Part shown: one piece after another, positions 54,843 to 62,889 of the stretch
Numbering within the stretch: the first letter of the stretch is position 1
Layout of the letters: each line of letters begins with the position of its first letter
Assembly (NCBI GenBank): GCA_900315095.1
Contig: OMXS01000012.1
Span: 1 to 64,000, forward strand
DNA from: an uncultured Prevotellaceae bacterium
GTDB taxonomy: Bacteria > Bacteroidota > Bacteroidia > Bacteroidales > Bacteroidaceae
Direction: 5' to 3'
DNA length: 64,000 bases
Position numbers and translations under genes: made by a program
Notes under the pieces: generated by a model
Seen by the model: only the letters and a program-made list of their open reading frames with translations
Told to the model about the DNA's origin: nothing
Databases searched by the model: none

Positions 54843-54962
54843 ATGAATAAATATTTACAAATCCGCAAGGCAAGCACCTTGGGACAACAAACCGACTGTG
54901 CATCAGATATTCTACAAGTTGTTGTCAATGGTGAAAGCGAGGAAGTAATGCAATTGGGGTGA
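54843..54962 (+). CDS. Possible 39-aa ORF in the spacer between the two secreted-protein units
   Basis: A frame reading MNKYLQIRKASTLGQQTDCA, continuing to a TGA at 54960. There is no recognised family and no convincing promoter or ribosome site. It is antisense to the direction of both neighbours. Listed because the 580-bp spacer otherwise has no gene; it may be decayed sequence. Confidence 0.2.
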   Translation: MNKYLQIRKASTLGQQTDCASDILQVVVNGESEEVMQLG

Positions 54963-55076
54963 GGTGTGGGGACTGCGTTTTCCTCTTCATCGCTTGTCTT
55001 CCTCTCTACCAGACCATCAAGTGCACAGATGAGTTTTTTGCTTGCAGATAGGGCATAGGGCTCGACTCAGAAGAAA

Positions 55077-55116
55077 AGAAGAAGGGCGCCGAGACTCAAT
55101 CCCGATGCCCTTCTTT
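55077..55116. terminator. Terminator of unit 3 (copy of 49294 terminator)
   Basis: AGAAGGGC (55079-55086) pairs with GCCCTTCT (55107-55114). The loop and flanks are almost identical to 49294-49333, so it was duplicated together with the downstream part of the unit. Confidence 0.8.
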
Positions 55117-55147
55117 TAAATTATGGTATTACGATTAATCGTAATCA

Positions 55148-55348
55148 CTATTCTGTGCTCCAGTCGGTGTGCATAGGTGAATAACTAAGATCGTCATCGT
55201 CTTCTACAACCTCGTCATTGGTCTTTGCAAAACCATCTTCTGTCTCGTAACTATTACCTCCCACCCCAATGTTAGGGTCGTCAAGTATTGAACCGAAGAG
55301 TCTAACATTAACAACAGAAACAGAAGGTTTGCTATATATCTTTTTCAT
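55148..55348 (-). CDS. 66-aa acidic protein, unit 3
   Basis: Paralogue of the 49364 protein (11 differences in 66 residues, mostly conservative). It begins MKKIYSKPSVSVVNVRLFG and ends in the same 23-residue acidic tail. It starts 9 bp after its secreted-protein gene. DNA identity extends from the terminator through the gene and into the last codons of the upstream gene, which marks a segmental duplication. The variable positions lie in the strand and Gly-rich parts and not in the tail, so the tail is under constraint or the duplication there is recent. Confidence 0.82.
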   Translation of the reverse strand: MKKIYSKPSVSVVNVRLFGSILDDPNIGVGGNSYETEDGFAKTNDEVVEDDDDLSYSPMHTDWSTE

Positions 55349-55357
55349 CTCTTTTGC

Positions 55358-57802
55358 TTATTTAATAATTATCTTTTTACCATTCTTGATATAAATGCCG
55401 CTCTTGGTCGGGCAATCCACCTTCACACCGCTAAGGGTGTAGTATGTGTTGTCTTCGCCACGCTTGGTGTTCACCACCGCAATACCTGTTGTCTCGCCGC
55501 TTTCACCATCATCTTCGACGGCAAAAACCATGCTCATCTTTGAGCCAGCAGATGCACTCATCGGCAGATAAGCCTTGTTAGGTCCTAACTTCGCTGTCTT
55601 TGAAGCACGGTAGAATGCAATGCCTGTAACTTCCTGGCCTGTCACCACATTTGTGCCTTTGGCGTTGAGCAGGTAGTTGACGGTGCTGCCATCATTATTC
55701 TTACCTATCTCGTTGTTCTGTGTGAGGTTTGCGCAAAGCATGTTCGAGCCGCTCAGGGTTTTTGTGTCATGTATGTCGGCCACGAAGAGTCCGAAATCGT
55801 AAGATGTTTCTTCGTTGTTATAGAGTATCACGCCAAGCCCTGCATCGCCGTTTGCACTTGCTGCAGGAAGGATCTTGTCAACCTGTGACAGAACAATCTT
55901 GCTGTTGTCATAATCAACATTGCTCACGCTATAAGCCTTGACCTTTCCAGCCGTGAAATATGGTGTCAGGTTATGGTCGATGGCACGAGTGCGGCTCTCT
56001 GTAGAATAACCGTAACTATTCACACTCTTAAAGTCCTTGGTAACGGCAATCTTCTTAACCACACACCCGTTAAGCCAAAGCACCACGTTGTCGTTGGAGG
56101 TTATCTGAGGAGTTCTGTAAACAAGCTCAGAGGTTTCAGCGTCTGTTCCTACAAGTTCCATATCTGTAGCACCGGCAGAACCTTTTTGATATTTGAAGCA
56201 TGCTTTTGAAGCGTCAATTTGCTTCACTCTCACATATACAGCAGCTGGCTCACTATTATTGCCACCAATTTCAGGAATGTGGAACTTGAAAGGAGTGTTT
56301 TGATTTACACCGTTTATTACTGCTTCAGAATTGATTTCTATGCCTTCAATAGTAACCTTCAACTGGTCATTATAAAGATGACCTCCCCAATTGTATGCCG
56401 AAACACCAAGACCTTTCAGTTCAGGGAATGCATAATCGCCAAGATGCAGTTCTCCGCCGTTAACGTATTGGGCATTGTGTCCTGCACCTTCTCCTATCTT
56501 ATTAACTCCCATTTGGAAACAATATGGGTCACGTTGATAATCGCCATATACTTTCCAGAAAGCGAGATCTCCATCTTGTAGATTGGCGGGATTCTCTTTC
56601 CCTGCTACAGCTTTAAAATAATCATGCAAATCTGTAAAGTCCCAAGTGCAAGGATAGTTCACCTTGTTAAGATAGGTCTGACTGCAGATACGGTCAGCAT
56701 AGTCTGTAGCGTAGTTCCCAAAATGATCCATACTTGCCATACGAATTTTGAAGATACCCCACTTACCGGCAATTGATTGCAGATAGTATTTATACTGTTT
56801 ATCGTCAGTTGTGAAATCATTTATTGTATAAGGGAGATTTCCACTTGTTAAAACACTTACAACCTTTGACTTCTCTGCCTTTCCACGGAAGTGTAACGAA
56901 TAGTTTCCTTTCTTGTCAGCACCAGAGTTGGTATCATCCTTATAATAATAGAATGTCTGTCCATAGTGTCTTTCACAAACGATACTATTCTCCGAAGGAT
57001 AAACATTATAATCCCGATATACTTTTATATTATATAATTTCAGCATCTGGCCACTATAAGCGGTGTTGTTGACAAATGTAAATGTCATACTGTTGCCTGT
57101 AGCTTTGAAGTGATATTCTCCTCTCCATGACGGAAGTGTATTCGCGCCATTATTAAACCACTGGCAACCACCGATTCCATAATTGGTATTGGGGTCTATG
57201 GATTTGCCTAAAGCATCCTGTGCGCCATTGATATGCAGAATTGCAGTTCCGGCATTGCGGTCCATCTTGATAACCACCCAGTCGTTAGGCTGCAAGTCGG
57301 GAATTGAAAAAGAAGCTCCAGCCTTAAGTGCAATATATCTATCTTGGCAATCATGACCTACTTCGTCGTATTCCGATTCATTGCAGAATCCGAAGCAGCC
57401 TGCTGGTGCATTGAAATTGATGTTGTCCATACGATGCCCAAACATATAAGTTGTTTCGTTCAGGGGCCAACTATTATCAATCACACTGTTTACTATGTTT
57501 TTTTTGCTAAAAGCGTGAGCCAAGTATACTGTAGATTTTTTAGTTTTTAGTTCATCATTTTCCCAGTAAGCCTCTTCTATTTCTTCATCCCAATCTATTT
57601 TTTCCCAATCATTTGCAGCTGCAGGCATGTTGATAGAACCAGAATGGTCACGATACCTACCAATCTTTTCAAACAATTTGTTGTTGAAGTCCCACTCCCT
57701 CCAAGGTGTAGGTGCTACGTCTTGAGCAAACACATCGATGCTCCCCATTGTTACTGCTGCCAGCAACAACAATAATCTAATACTCTTTAAACTCGGTTTC
57801 AT
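55358..57802 (-). CDS. Large secreted protein (814 aa), unit 3
   Basis: An 814-residue exported protein with a signal peptide (start MKPSLKSIRLLLLLAA, ending DVFAQ). The N-terminal 580 residues differ from unit 2 but have the same beta-rich look ('NDWVVIKMDRNAGTAI', 'LKLYNIKVYRDY'). The last 250 residues align well with unit 2: SVNSYGYSTE, DHNLTPYF, KILPAASANG, NMLCANL, FYRASKTAKLGPNKAYLP, and the YYTLSGVKVD ... GIYIKNGKK tail. It is paired with the 66-aa protein. Probably displayed or released at the outer surface; function unknown. The likely leader is about 130 nt. Confidence 0.82.
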   Translation of the reverse strand: MKPSLKSIRLLLLLAAVTMGSIDVFAQDVAPTPWREWDFNNKLFEKIGRYRDHSGSINMPAAANDWEKIDWDEEIEEAYWENDELKTKKSTVYLAHAFSKKNIVNSVIDNSWPLNETTYMFGHRMDNINFNAPAGCFGFCNESEYDEVGHDCQDRYIALKAGASFSIPDLQPNDWVVIKMDRNAGTAILHINGAQDALGKSIDPNTNYGIGGCQWFNNGANTLPSWRGEYHFKATGNSMTFTFVNNTAYSGQMLKLYNIKVYRDYNVYPSENSIVCERHYGQTFYYYKDDTNSGADKKGNYSLHFRGKAEKSKVVSVLTSGNLPYTINDFTTDDKQYKYYLQSIAGKWGIFKIRMASMDHFGNYATDYADRICSQTYLNKVNYPCTWDFTDLHDYFKAVAGKENPANLQDGDLAFWKVYGDYQRDPYCFQMGVNKIGEGAGHNAQYVNGGELHLGDYAFPELKGLGVSAYNWGGHLYNDQLKVTIEGIEINSEAVINGVNQNTPFKFHIPEIGGNNSEPAAVYVRVKQIDASKACFKYQKGSAGATDMELVGTDAETSELVYRTPQITSNDNVVLWLNGCVVKKIAVTKDFKSVNSYGYSTESRTRAIDHNLTPYFTAGKVKAYSVSNVDYDNSKIVLSQVDKILPAASANGDAGLGVILYNNEETSYDFGLFVADIHDTKTLSGSNMLCANLTQNNEIGKNNDGSTVNYLLNAKGTNVVTGQEVTGIAFYRASKTAKLGPNKAYLPMSASAGSKMSMVFAVEDDGESGETTGIAVVNTKRGEDNTYYTLSGVKVDCPTKSGIYIKNGKKIIIK

Positions 57803-57937
57803 TTTGTTTTTTAAAGAATTTGTTATAAATTTTGTTGTTATATTTGTTATCTATTTCTTTATACCTTGAGCATCTTTTGTTAGTGCTTTGGGCTGTTGCT
57901 ATTTGGCAATTTTGTCATAAACATGTAATTTCGGGTG

Positions 57938-57945
57938 CAAAATTA
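57938..57945 (-). promoter_or_regulatory. -7 element of unit 3
   Basis: TAATTTTG on the minus strand, 136 bp before the start codon; no clear -33. Confidence 0.45.
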
Positions 57946-58166
57946 GTACCTTTTATTAATAAATATATAATATTGTGTCTTTGTTTGTTTGCATTAGGTG
58001 TCAAAATACACCGTTTGATACATAAAATAAAAGAGACGTTACGCAAACAAAAGTAATAATATGTCAGCTAATCGTTCGAAGCGGTGTTGAAGAAACAGAT
58101 AATGTTGTCTGCGCACATATATCAGAAGCCAGTCCCGTTTGTGCCTTCTTGGTGTTGTCCTCTCGC

Positions 58167-58355
58167 TAGATTGCAAGATTGCATATTGCATTCGTTTTTT
58201 TTCAGAGAGAGGAGAAATTATAGTTAATAAAGTATAATTTTATTATATAATATATTGATTATTAATTATTTATATAATATTTACTATACCTTTACTTTAA
58301 TCTCAACTACACGCTTCATAAAAATTTTGAATGCAATATGCAATCTTGCAATCTA
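58167..58355. mobile_element. 189-bp MITE-like element with perfect 27-bp inverted ends
   Basis: The arms 58167-58193 (TAGATTGCAAGATTGCATAT and on) and 58329-58355 are exact reverse complements over 27 bp. The 135-bp interior is very AT-rich and codes for nothing. No clear target-site duplication is seen. It could be a non-autonomous insertion, or a long regulatory hairpin. Confidence 0.5.
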
Positions 58356-58387
58356 ACTCCCCGTCCACTGCCCCGTGGTGGTCAGGA

Positions 58388-58475
58388 GTGCCTCCCAGCA
58401 TGCTCACTTGTGCTTCCTGAGTTGGTTAGGGGTGCCTCCTGACATGCTCACTTGTGCCTTTTCTGGGAGTGTGGA
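58388..58475. repeat. 22-bp periodic intergenic array (array 4)
   Basis: Units start GTGC at exactly 22-bp steps (58388, 58410, 58432, 58454); units 1 and 3 are nearly identical (GTGCCTCC..., ...GCTCACTT). The reverse complement contains GTCAGGAGGCAC and GCACAAGTGAG, the same words as array 3. It lies downstream of cydB. Confidence 0.78.
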
Positions 58476-58561
58476 AACTGGGGTGGTTATGCAGATAAAA
58501 AAGAAGGCAGAAAAAGACTGCACATATCTTCTTCTACCTTCTTATGTCTGTGAGGTGAGTT

Positions 58562-59704
58562 TTAGTATGCTTCTTCCTCTGCAATCTCCTTCTTGGTGAT
58601 TTGCTTGCGGTCGAGTGAGCGCCATACGTAGGCGATGTAGGCAAGCACGAAGGGGATGAGCAGCGAGACATAGAACATCGTGCGCAGAGTGAACTCGCTG
58701 CTTGAAGAGTTCTGTATGCTTAGCGAACTCTGCAGGTCGACGTTAGAAGGGTAGTATGCGGTGTTGTTCCATCCTGCAAGGAGGAAGAGCACAAGTACCG
58801 TGAGGACCGTACCGATGCCTGCCGGCCATATTCCTTTTATATATGTTTGGCTTCGAACGGTACGTATTATACCATAGAGGACGAGTGACACGCCTATTAA
58901 TAAAATAATAAGGAGATACCACATGTCGAAAATGTTGTGCAGGTATTTCATCGGCTCAATAACTATTGCGCCTGTGGCCTCGTCGACAGCATAACCATCC
59001 TTCAGCAATGTGCGCACGAGGAATGCCACGAAGAGGATGAGGAACGGCACGGCATCGCCTATGACCTTCATGCTGCATCGGCTCTCAAGCACGTCGTCCT
59101 TGATGTTGTTCATGAAATAGAGCGAGCCGAGGACGCGTGCAAGGAAGAACACCGCGAGACCGAGGATAAGGTTCCAGGGGTCGAGCAGGGCATCGAGACC
59201 GTGTGAGGCATTTGCCCAACTGCTTATCACGGGCTGCATGCCGTCTGTGAGGTTCTGTTTCTCCACGATGAAATTGGAGCCGTTGAAGAACGTGGCTACG
59301 GCGCCGCCGAGCAACAATGGGCCCACAATGCCGTTGATTACGAGGAACCATTGGAATGTCTTTGTTCCGAGGATGTTGCCCAACTTGTTCTGGAACTCAT
59401 AACTCACCGCCTGCAGTACGAAGGAGAAGAGAATGAGCATCCACAGCCAGTAGGCACCGCCGAAACTGGTGCTGTAAAACAGAGGGAAGGAGGCGAAGAA
59501 CGCTCCGCCGAATGTTACAAGTGTGGTGAATGTTATTTCCCACTTGCGACCGGTGCTGTTTATCATCAGGCGACGTTCCTCTGCGGTTCTGCCTAGAGTG
59601 AAGAGCAACGAGTTGCCGCCCTGCACGAAGAGCAGGAACACGAGTAGTGCGCCAAGAAGCGACACGAGGAACCACCAATAATGTTGCAGAAAATCGTATG
59701 TCAT
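58562..59704 (-). CDS. cydB: Cytochrome bd oxidase subunit II
   Basis: A 380-residue inner-membrane protein with eight or nine membrane segments, the partner of CydA in the quinol oxidase that reduces oxygen with high affinity. The N-terminal block 'WWFLVSLLGALLVFLLFVQGG' (split here: FLVSLLGALL, FVQGGN) is typical of Bacteroidetes CydB. In anaerobes such as Prevotella it allows growth at traces of oxygen. It follows cydA after a 96-bp spacer carrying a repeat element. Confidence 0.94.
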   Translation of the reverse strand: MTYDFLQHYWWFLVSLLGALLVFLLFVQGGNSLLFTLGRTAEERRLMINSTGRKWEITFTTLVTFGGAFFASFPLFYSTSFGGAYWLWMLILFSFVLQAVSYEFQNKLGNILGTKTFQWFLVINGIVGPLLLGGAVATFFNGSNFIVEKQNLTDGMQPVISSWANASHGLDALLDPWNLILGLAVFFLARVLGSLYFMNNIKDDVLESRCSMKVIGDAVPFLILFVAFLVRTLLKDGYAVDEATGAIVIEPMKYLHNIFDMWYLLIILLIGVSLVLYGIIRTVRSQTYIKGIWPAGIGTVLTVLVLFLLAGWNNTAYYPSNVDLQSSLSIQNSSSSEFTLRTMFYVSLLIPFVLAYIAYVWRSLDRKQITKKEIAEEEAY

Positions 59705-59707
59705 GAT

Positions 59708-59790
59708 ACTTTGAACTTTGAATTTTTAACTTTGAACTTTGTTGTGTGGGCTGCGACGGCGTCGCGGCATAGGGGAATATTGGCGCTCAG
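59708..59790. repeat. cydA-cydB spacer: ACTTTGAA repeats and palindromic element (copy 2)
   Basis: ACTTTGAA-type words recur three times (59708-59743). They are followed by GCTGCGACGGCGTCGCGGC (59750-59768), a diverged copy of the palindrome at 11935 and 61499; its CAT-AGGGGAATATTGG tail is related to CATACTGG. The spacer lies inside the operon and could form an mRNA hairpin. Confidence 0.55.
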
Positions 59791-59800
59791 CGCTCAACCC

Positions 59801-61465
59801 TCATCCCTCATATTCCGGGCCTTTCTTTATTTGCTTGAGGAGAATGTTGATTTCAACTGCAAGCATAGTGGTGAAGAGAACGAGGAAGATGAAGAACGTC
59901 AGAGCCACAGAGCCAGAGGAGATGTTGCTGACGGCCACTCCTGTGGGCAGCATGTCCTGAATGGTCCACGGCTGACGGCCGAACTCTGCCACAAGCCATC
60001 CGCTCTCAGACGCGATATATGCCAGCGGCACAAGCGCTATTGCCAGCCAGTAGTGCCACTTCGGCAGTCCTGTGAGTTCGCTGGCGTCGGCATGAGTCTC
60101 TGGAAGTAGTCCGAATGTCGCCAACAGACGGCGAGTTGTTACTGACAGCAATGGCACTCGGAACGAAAGTAACGACATTACGGCAAAGAAGAGAATGAAG
60201 ATGCAGCCCAGTCCCACCATCGTGCGGAACGCCCAGAAGTTGATGGGTACGAAAGGCACCACCTGGCTCTTGTCTTTAATATACCCGTAGCCGAAGTATT
60301 TCATGTTTTCGTTCAGGCAGTCGCTTGCTGCTTTGAGAGCGGCCTTGTCGTTCTCGGGAATCGCAGTTTGTCCTTTATATTTCGTCTTCAACTGCCGATA
60401 GGTGTTGAGTGCGGCGATGGCTTTCTTTCCGCGGTCCATTTTCTCGTCCATAGAAGGTTCGGTCTTGCCGTCAGGTGTGGTGTAACCGTTGAGGATATCG
60501 TTGATTCCTGGTACATATCCGTCTGGTTTGTCTGTTGCCATGATACTTAGTGCGTATGGCATGTCAATCTTCAGTGCCGGCGCCTCGGTGTTGGCGTAGT
60601 CGGGTTGTTCCAAAGGGTTCACCCATGCTACGGCCGTAAGTCCCTGCTCTGTTCCTCCGTTGTAGAGCGCTTCCATTGCTGCCAGTTTCATCGGCTGCGC
60701 CTCAGCCACCTGCTGGCCGGAGATGTGTCCCGTGAAGGCTGCTCCAAGAGAGGCGATAAGTCCTACCACGGAAGCAATCTTGATGCTCTCAATGGCCAGT
60801 CTCTTCTCACGTTTCTTCCATAGATACCAGCATGAAACAGCCACCACGAAGATGGCGCCGATAATCCATGACGAAATGACGGTGTGGCAGAATTTTCCCA
60901 CCGCGAATGGCGAGAAGGCAACAGCAAAGAAATCTACCATCTCATGGCGCATAGTGTCGGGATTGAACTCGCATCCCACGGGGCATTGCATCCAAGAGTT
61001 AGCCACGAGAATCCACCATGCAGAGATGGTGGCGCCAAGTCCTGTAAGCCATGTTGATGCGAGATGGAATCCGCGCGACACTTTCTGCCACCCGAAGTAC
61101 ATCACGGCAACGAATGTGCTCTCCATGAAGAATGCCACGATACCTTCGATAGCGAGCGGCGCGCCGAAGATGTCTCCCACAATCCATGAGTAGTTGCTCC
61201 AGTTGGTTCCGAACTCGAATTCAAGGATGATTCCTGTCGCCACACCCATGGCGAAGTTCACTCCGAAAAGTTTCTGCCAGAAGCGTGCCGCGTCTTTCCA
61301 GAACTGCTCTCCTGTGCGGTAGTAGCGTGTTTCCACGATGCCCATGATTACCGCTAATCCAAGTGTCAGCGGTACGAAGAGCCAGTGGTAGATGGCTGTT
61401 AGAGCGAATTGCGCCCTTGCCCAGTCTACTGCTCCGGCATCGATTGCAAGAAATAGGTTGTTCAT
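59801..61465 (-). CDS. cydA: Cytochrome bd oxidase subunit I
   Basis: A 554-residue subunit carrying the three hemes. A haem-ligand His is in TAIYHWLFVPLTLG (His27), a second candidate is in GKFCHTVISSW (near 190), and GRQPWTIQDMLPTG is the conserved late block. An insertion of about 100 charged residues in the middle forms the quinol-binding loop region and is longer than in E. coli. Together with cydB and DUF4492 it forms the usual Bacteroidetes operon. Confidence 0.95.
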   Translation of the reverse strand: MNNLFLAIDAGAVDWARAQFALTAIYHWLFVPLTLGLAVIMGIVETRYYRTGEQFWKDAARFWQKLFGVNFAMGVATGIILEFEFGTNWSNYSWIVGDIFGAPLAIEGIVAFFMESTFVAVMYFGWQKVSRGFHLASTWLTGLGATISAWWILVANSWMQCPVGCEFNPDTMRHEMVDFFAVAFSPFAVGKFCHTVISSWIIGAIFVVAVSCWYLWKKREKRLAIESIKIASVVGLIASLGAAFTGHISGQQVAEAQPMKLAAMEALYNGGTEQGLTAVAWVNPLEQPDYANTEAPALKIDMPYALSIMATDKPDGYVPGINDILNGYTTPDGKTEPSMDEKMDRGKKAIAALNTYRQLKTKYKGQTAIPENDKAALKAASDCLNENMKYFGYGYIKDKSQVVPFVPINFWAFRTMVGLGCIFILFFAVMSLLSFRVPLLSVTTRRLLATFGLLPETHADASELTGLPKWHYWLAIALVPLAYIASESGWLVAEFGRQPWTIQDMLPTGVAVSNISSGSVALTFFIFLVLFTTMLAVEINILLKQIKKGPEYEG

Positions 61466-61498
61466 GATTTATTATGTTTAGTGTTTTTATTCTTTTTG

Positions 61499-61526
61499 GC
61501 TGTGATGGCATCGCAGCATACTGGAC
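61499..61526. repeat. Dispersed palindromic repeat, copy 3
   Basis: Matches 11935-11962 in 27 of 28 positions (GCTGTGATGGCATCGCAGC then ATACTGGAC). It lies between the DUF4492 gene and cydA within the operon. Confidence 0.65.
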
Positions 61527-61534
61527 TGAGGGGC

Positions 61535-61750
61535 TTATCGGTCAAGCACCTCTGTTGCCACGAAGTCAGCCTCCTCGCCTTTCTCGCTGTGCTGCGAGAT
61601 GAAGTTGGGGAAGAAAAAGAGTTTCAGTATTATGAAGATGATAAACAGTTTTATGCCTATTATAAGCCACAACGTCTTGCCCAGCTTCATGTTGCGGAAG
61701 CCGTCATAATAGAGGTCGAAGACTCTGTAAAGGAAACTGTTTTTCTTCAT
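61535..61750 (-). CDS. DUF4492 small membrane protein of the cytochrome bd operon
   Basis: A 71-residue protein with a single membrane helix (LWLIIGIKLFIIFIILKLFF, about 27-46) after the FLYRVFDLYYDGFRNM block that typifies DUF4492. The family is found just before cydA in Bacteroidetes and is presumed to be a small accessory subunit of the oxidase, like CydX in proteobacteria. ATG 61750 (MKKNS) is preferred over 61759. It has a strong promoter upstream. Confidence 0.85.
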   Translation of the reverse strand: MKKNSFLYRVFDLYYDGFRNMKLGKTLWLIIGIKLFIIFIILKLFFFPNFISQHSEKGEEADFVATEVLDR

Positions 61751-61772
61751 GAATGTCAAAGGTTTGATAAAT

Positions 61773-61819
61773 CAAAGGTAATACTCCGCAAAGATAGCAA
61801 AAAGATTTTATAATCCAAA
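61773..61819 (-). promoter_or_regulatory. Promoter(s) of the DUF4492-cydAB operon
   Basis: On the minus strand TTTG (61819-61816) and TATCTTTG (61796-61789) are 19 bp apart. A second -7 box, TACCTTTG (61780-61773), has TTTG at 61801-61798, 17 bp away. Two overlapping start sites are possible. Confidence 0.7.
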
Positions 61820-61944
61820 TCTTTTACATGCAATTTTACCACATCACACAGCACAAATAATTGCATATTTAATGATAATTTGTTCATTTTTTCCTTAAAA
61901 TTCAACATTTTAAAGTTACTTAATGTTTTATAATTGTAGAAATG

Positions 61945-61975
61945 TTGGTCAATTTGAGAAAATATACTACTTTTG
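61945..61975 (+). promoter_or_regulatory. Promoter of the 62012 gene
   Basis: TACTTTTG (61968-61975) fits the -7 box; TTGG (61945-61948) is a weak -33 with 19-bp spacing. The box overlaps the longer frame start at 61973, which favours ATG 62012. Confidence 0.55.
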
Positions 61976-62011
61976 CATTCGTTATTATTAAACAAAGAGT
62001 GTAGAGTAAAG

Positions 62012-62884
62012 ATGAATAAGAAAATCCTTATCCCGCTTATACTGGTTATCGCATTGCTATTAGGCGGTGTGGCGTGGCTGGGACTAAGCCTGAAAGAACA
62101 GAAGAAGGAAAACAAGGACATGCAAGAACTTGCTGAACTCGACAAGAAAGAGATGGAGAACGAGTATCAGCGTTTTGCCGAGCAGTATACTGAGATGAAG
62201 TCGCGCATCAACAACGACTCTATTGTAGCGCAGTTGACTCGTGAGCAGTTGCGCACGCAACAGTTGCTGAAGGAACTGAAATCAGTCAAGGCCAACGATG
62301 CCCGTGAGATTACACGACTGAAGAAAGAACTTGCTACATGCCGCGCCGTGATACGCAGTTATGTGCTTGAGATAGATTCGCTGAATAGGCTGAACCAGAA
62401 TCTTACCGAGGAAAACACTCGTGTGAAGGGGCAGTACGAGGAGGCGACACGCCAGATAGAAGGACTAAATGCTGACAAGCAGTCGCTTACCGAGAAGGTT
62501 GCCATTGCTGCGCAACTCGATGCCACAGGCATACAGATGCAGATGCTCGACAAGAAAGGCAAGGCAACAGAGAAGATGAAGAAGGCTAAGCAGCTGAAAG
62601 TGTCATTTAAGATAGCAAAGAATGTAACGGCAACCAATGGTATCCGCACCCTGTATGTTCGCATCACGACCCCTGCGGGAACAGTACTCGGTAATGCAGG
62701 CACATTCCAGTATGAGAACCGCCAGTTGCAATGCTCTATGAAGAAAAGCGTGGAGTATGGCGGAAACGAAACGCCAGTCACACTATATTATGACATCAAT
62801 CAGTTCCTCGATGAGGGCAATTACCAGGTGAGCATCTTTGCAGATGGCCAAATGATAGGTTCAAAGAGTGTGAGGTTTGAGTAA
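62012..62884 (+). CDS. Membrane-anchored coiled-coil protein
   Basis: A 290-residue protein with one N-terminal membrane helix (about 5-23), a long charged coiled coil (about 28-185, heptads such as QLTREQLRTQQLLKELKSVK) and a C-terminal beta-rich domain of about 90 residues ('RTLYVRITTPAGTVLG', 'VTLYYDINQFLDEG'). The layout suggests a periplasmic spacer or adaptor. It sits 5 bp upstream of a TolC-family gene, so a part in an export or envelope complex is plausible. Family not named with confidence. Confidence 0.8.
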   Translation: MNKKILIPLILVIALLLGGVAWLGLSLKEQKKENKDMQELAELDKKEMENEYQRFAEQYTEMKSRINNDSIVAQLTREQLRTQQLLKELKSVKANDAREITRLKKELATCRAVIRSYVLEIDSLNRLNQNLTEENTRVKGQYEEATRQIEGLNADKQSLTEKVAIAAQLDATGIQMQMLDKKGKATEKMKKAKQLKVSFKIAKNVTATNGIRTLYVRITTPAGTVLGNAGTFQYENRQLQCSMKKSVEYGGNETPVTLYYDINQFLDEGNYQVSIFADGQMIGSKSVRFE

Positions 62885-62889
62885 AGAAT

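Noticed and set aside
57832-58056. 74-aa plus-strand ORF with two hydrophobic stretches
   Set aside because: It lies across the promoter and leader of the minus-strand secreted-protein gene, has no ribosome site, and its hydrophobicity comes from AT-rich sequence.
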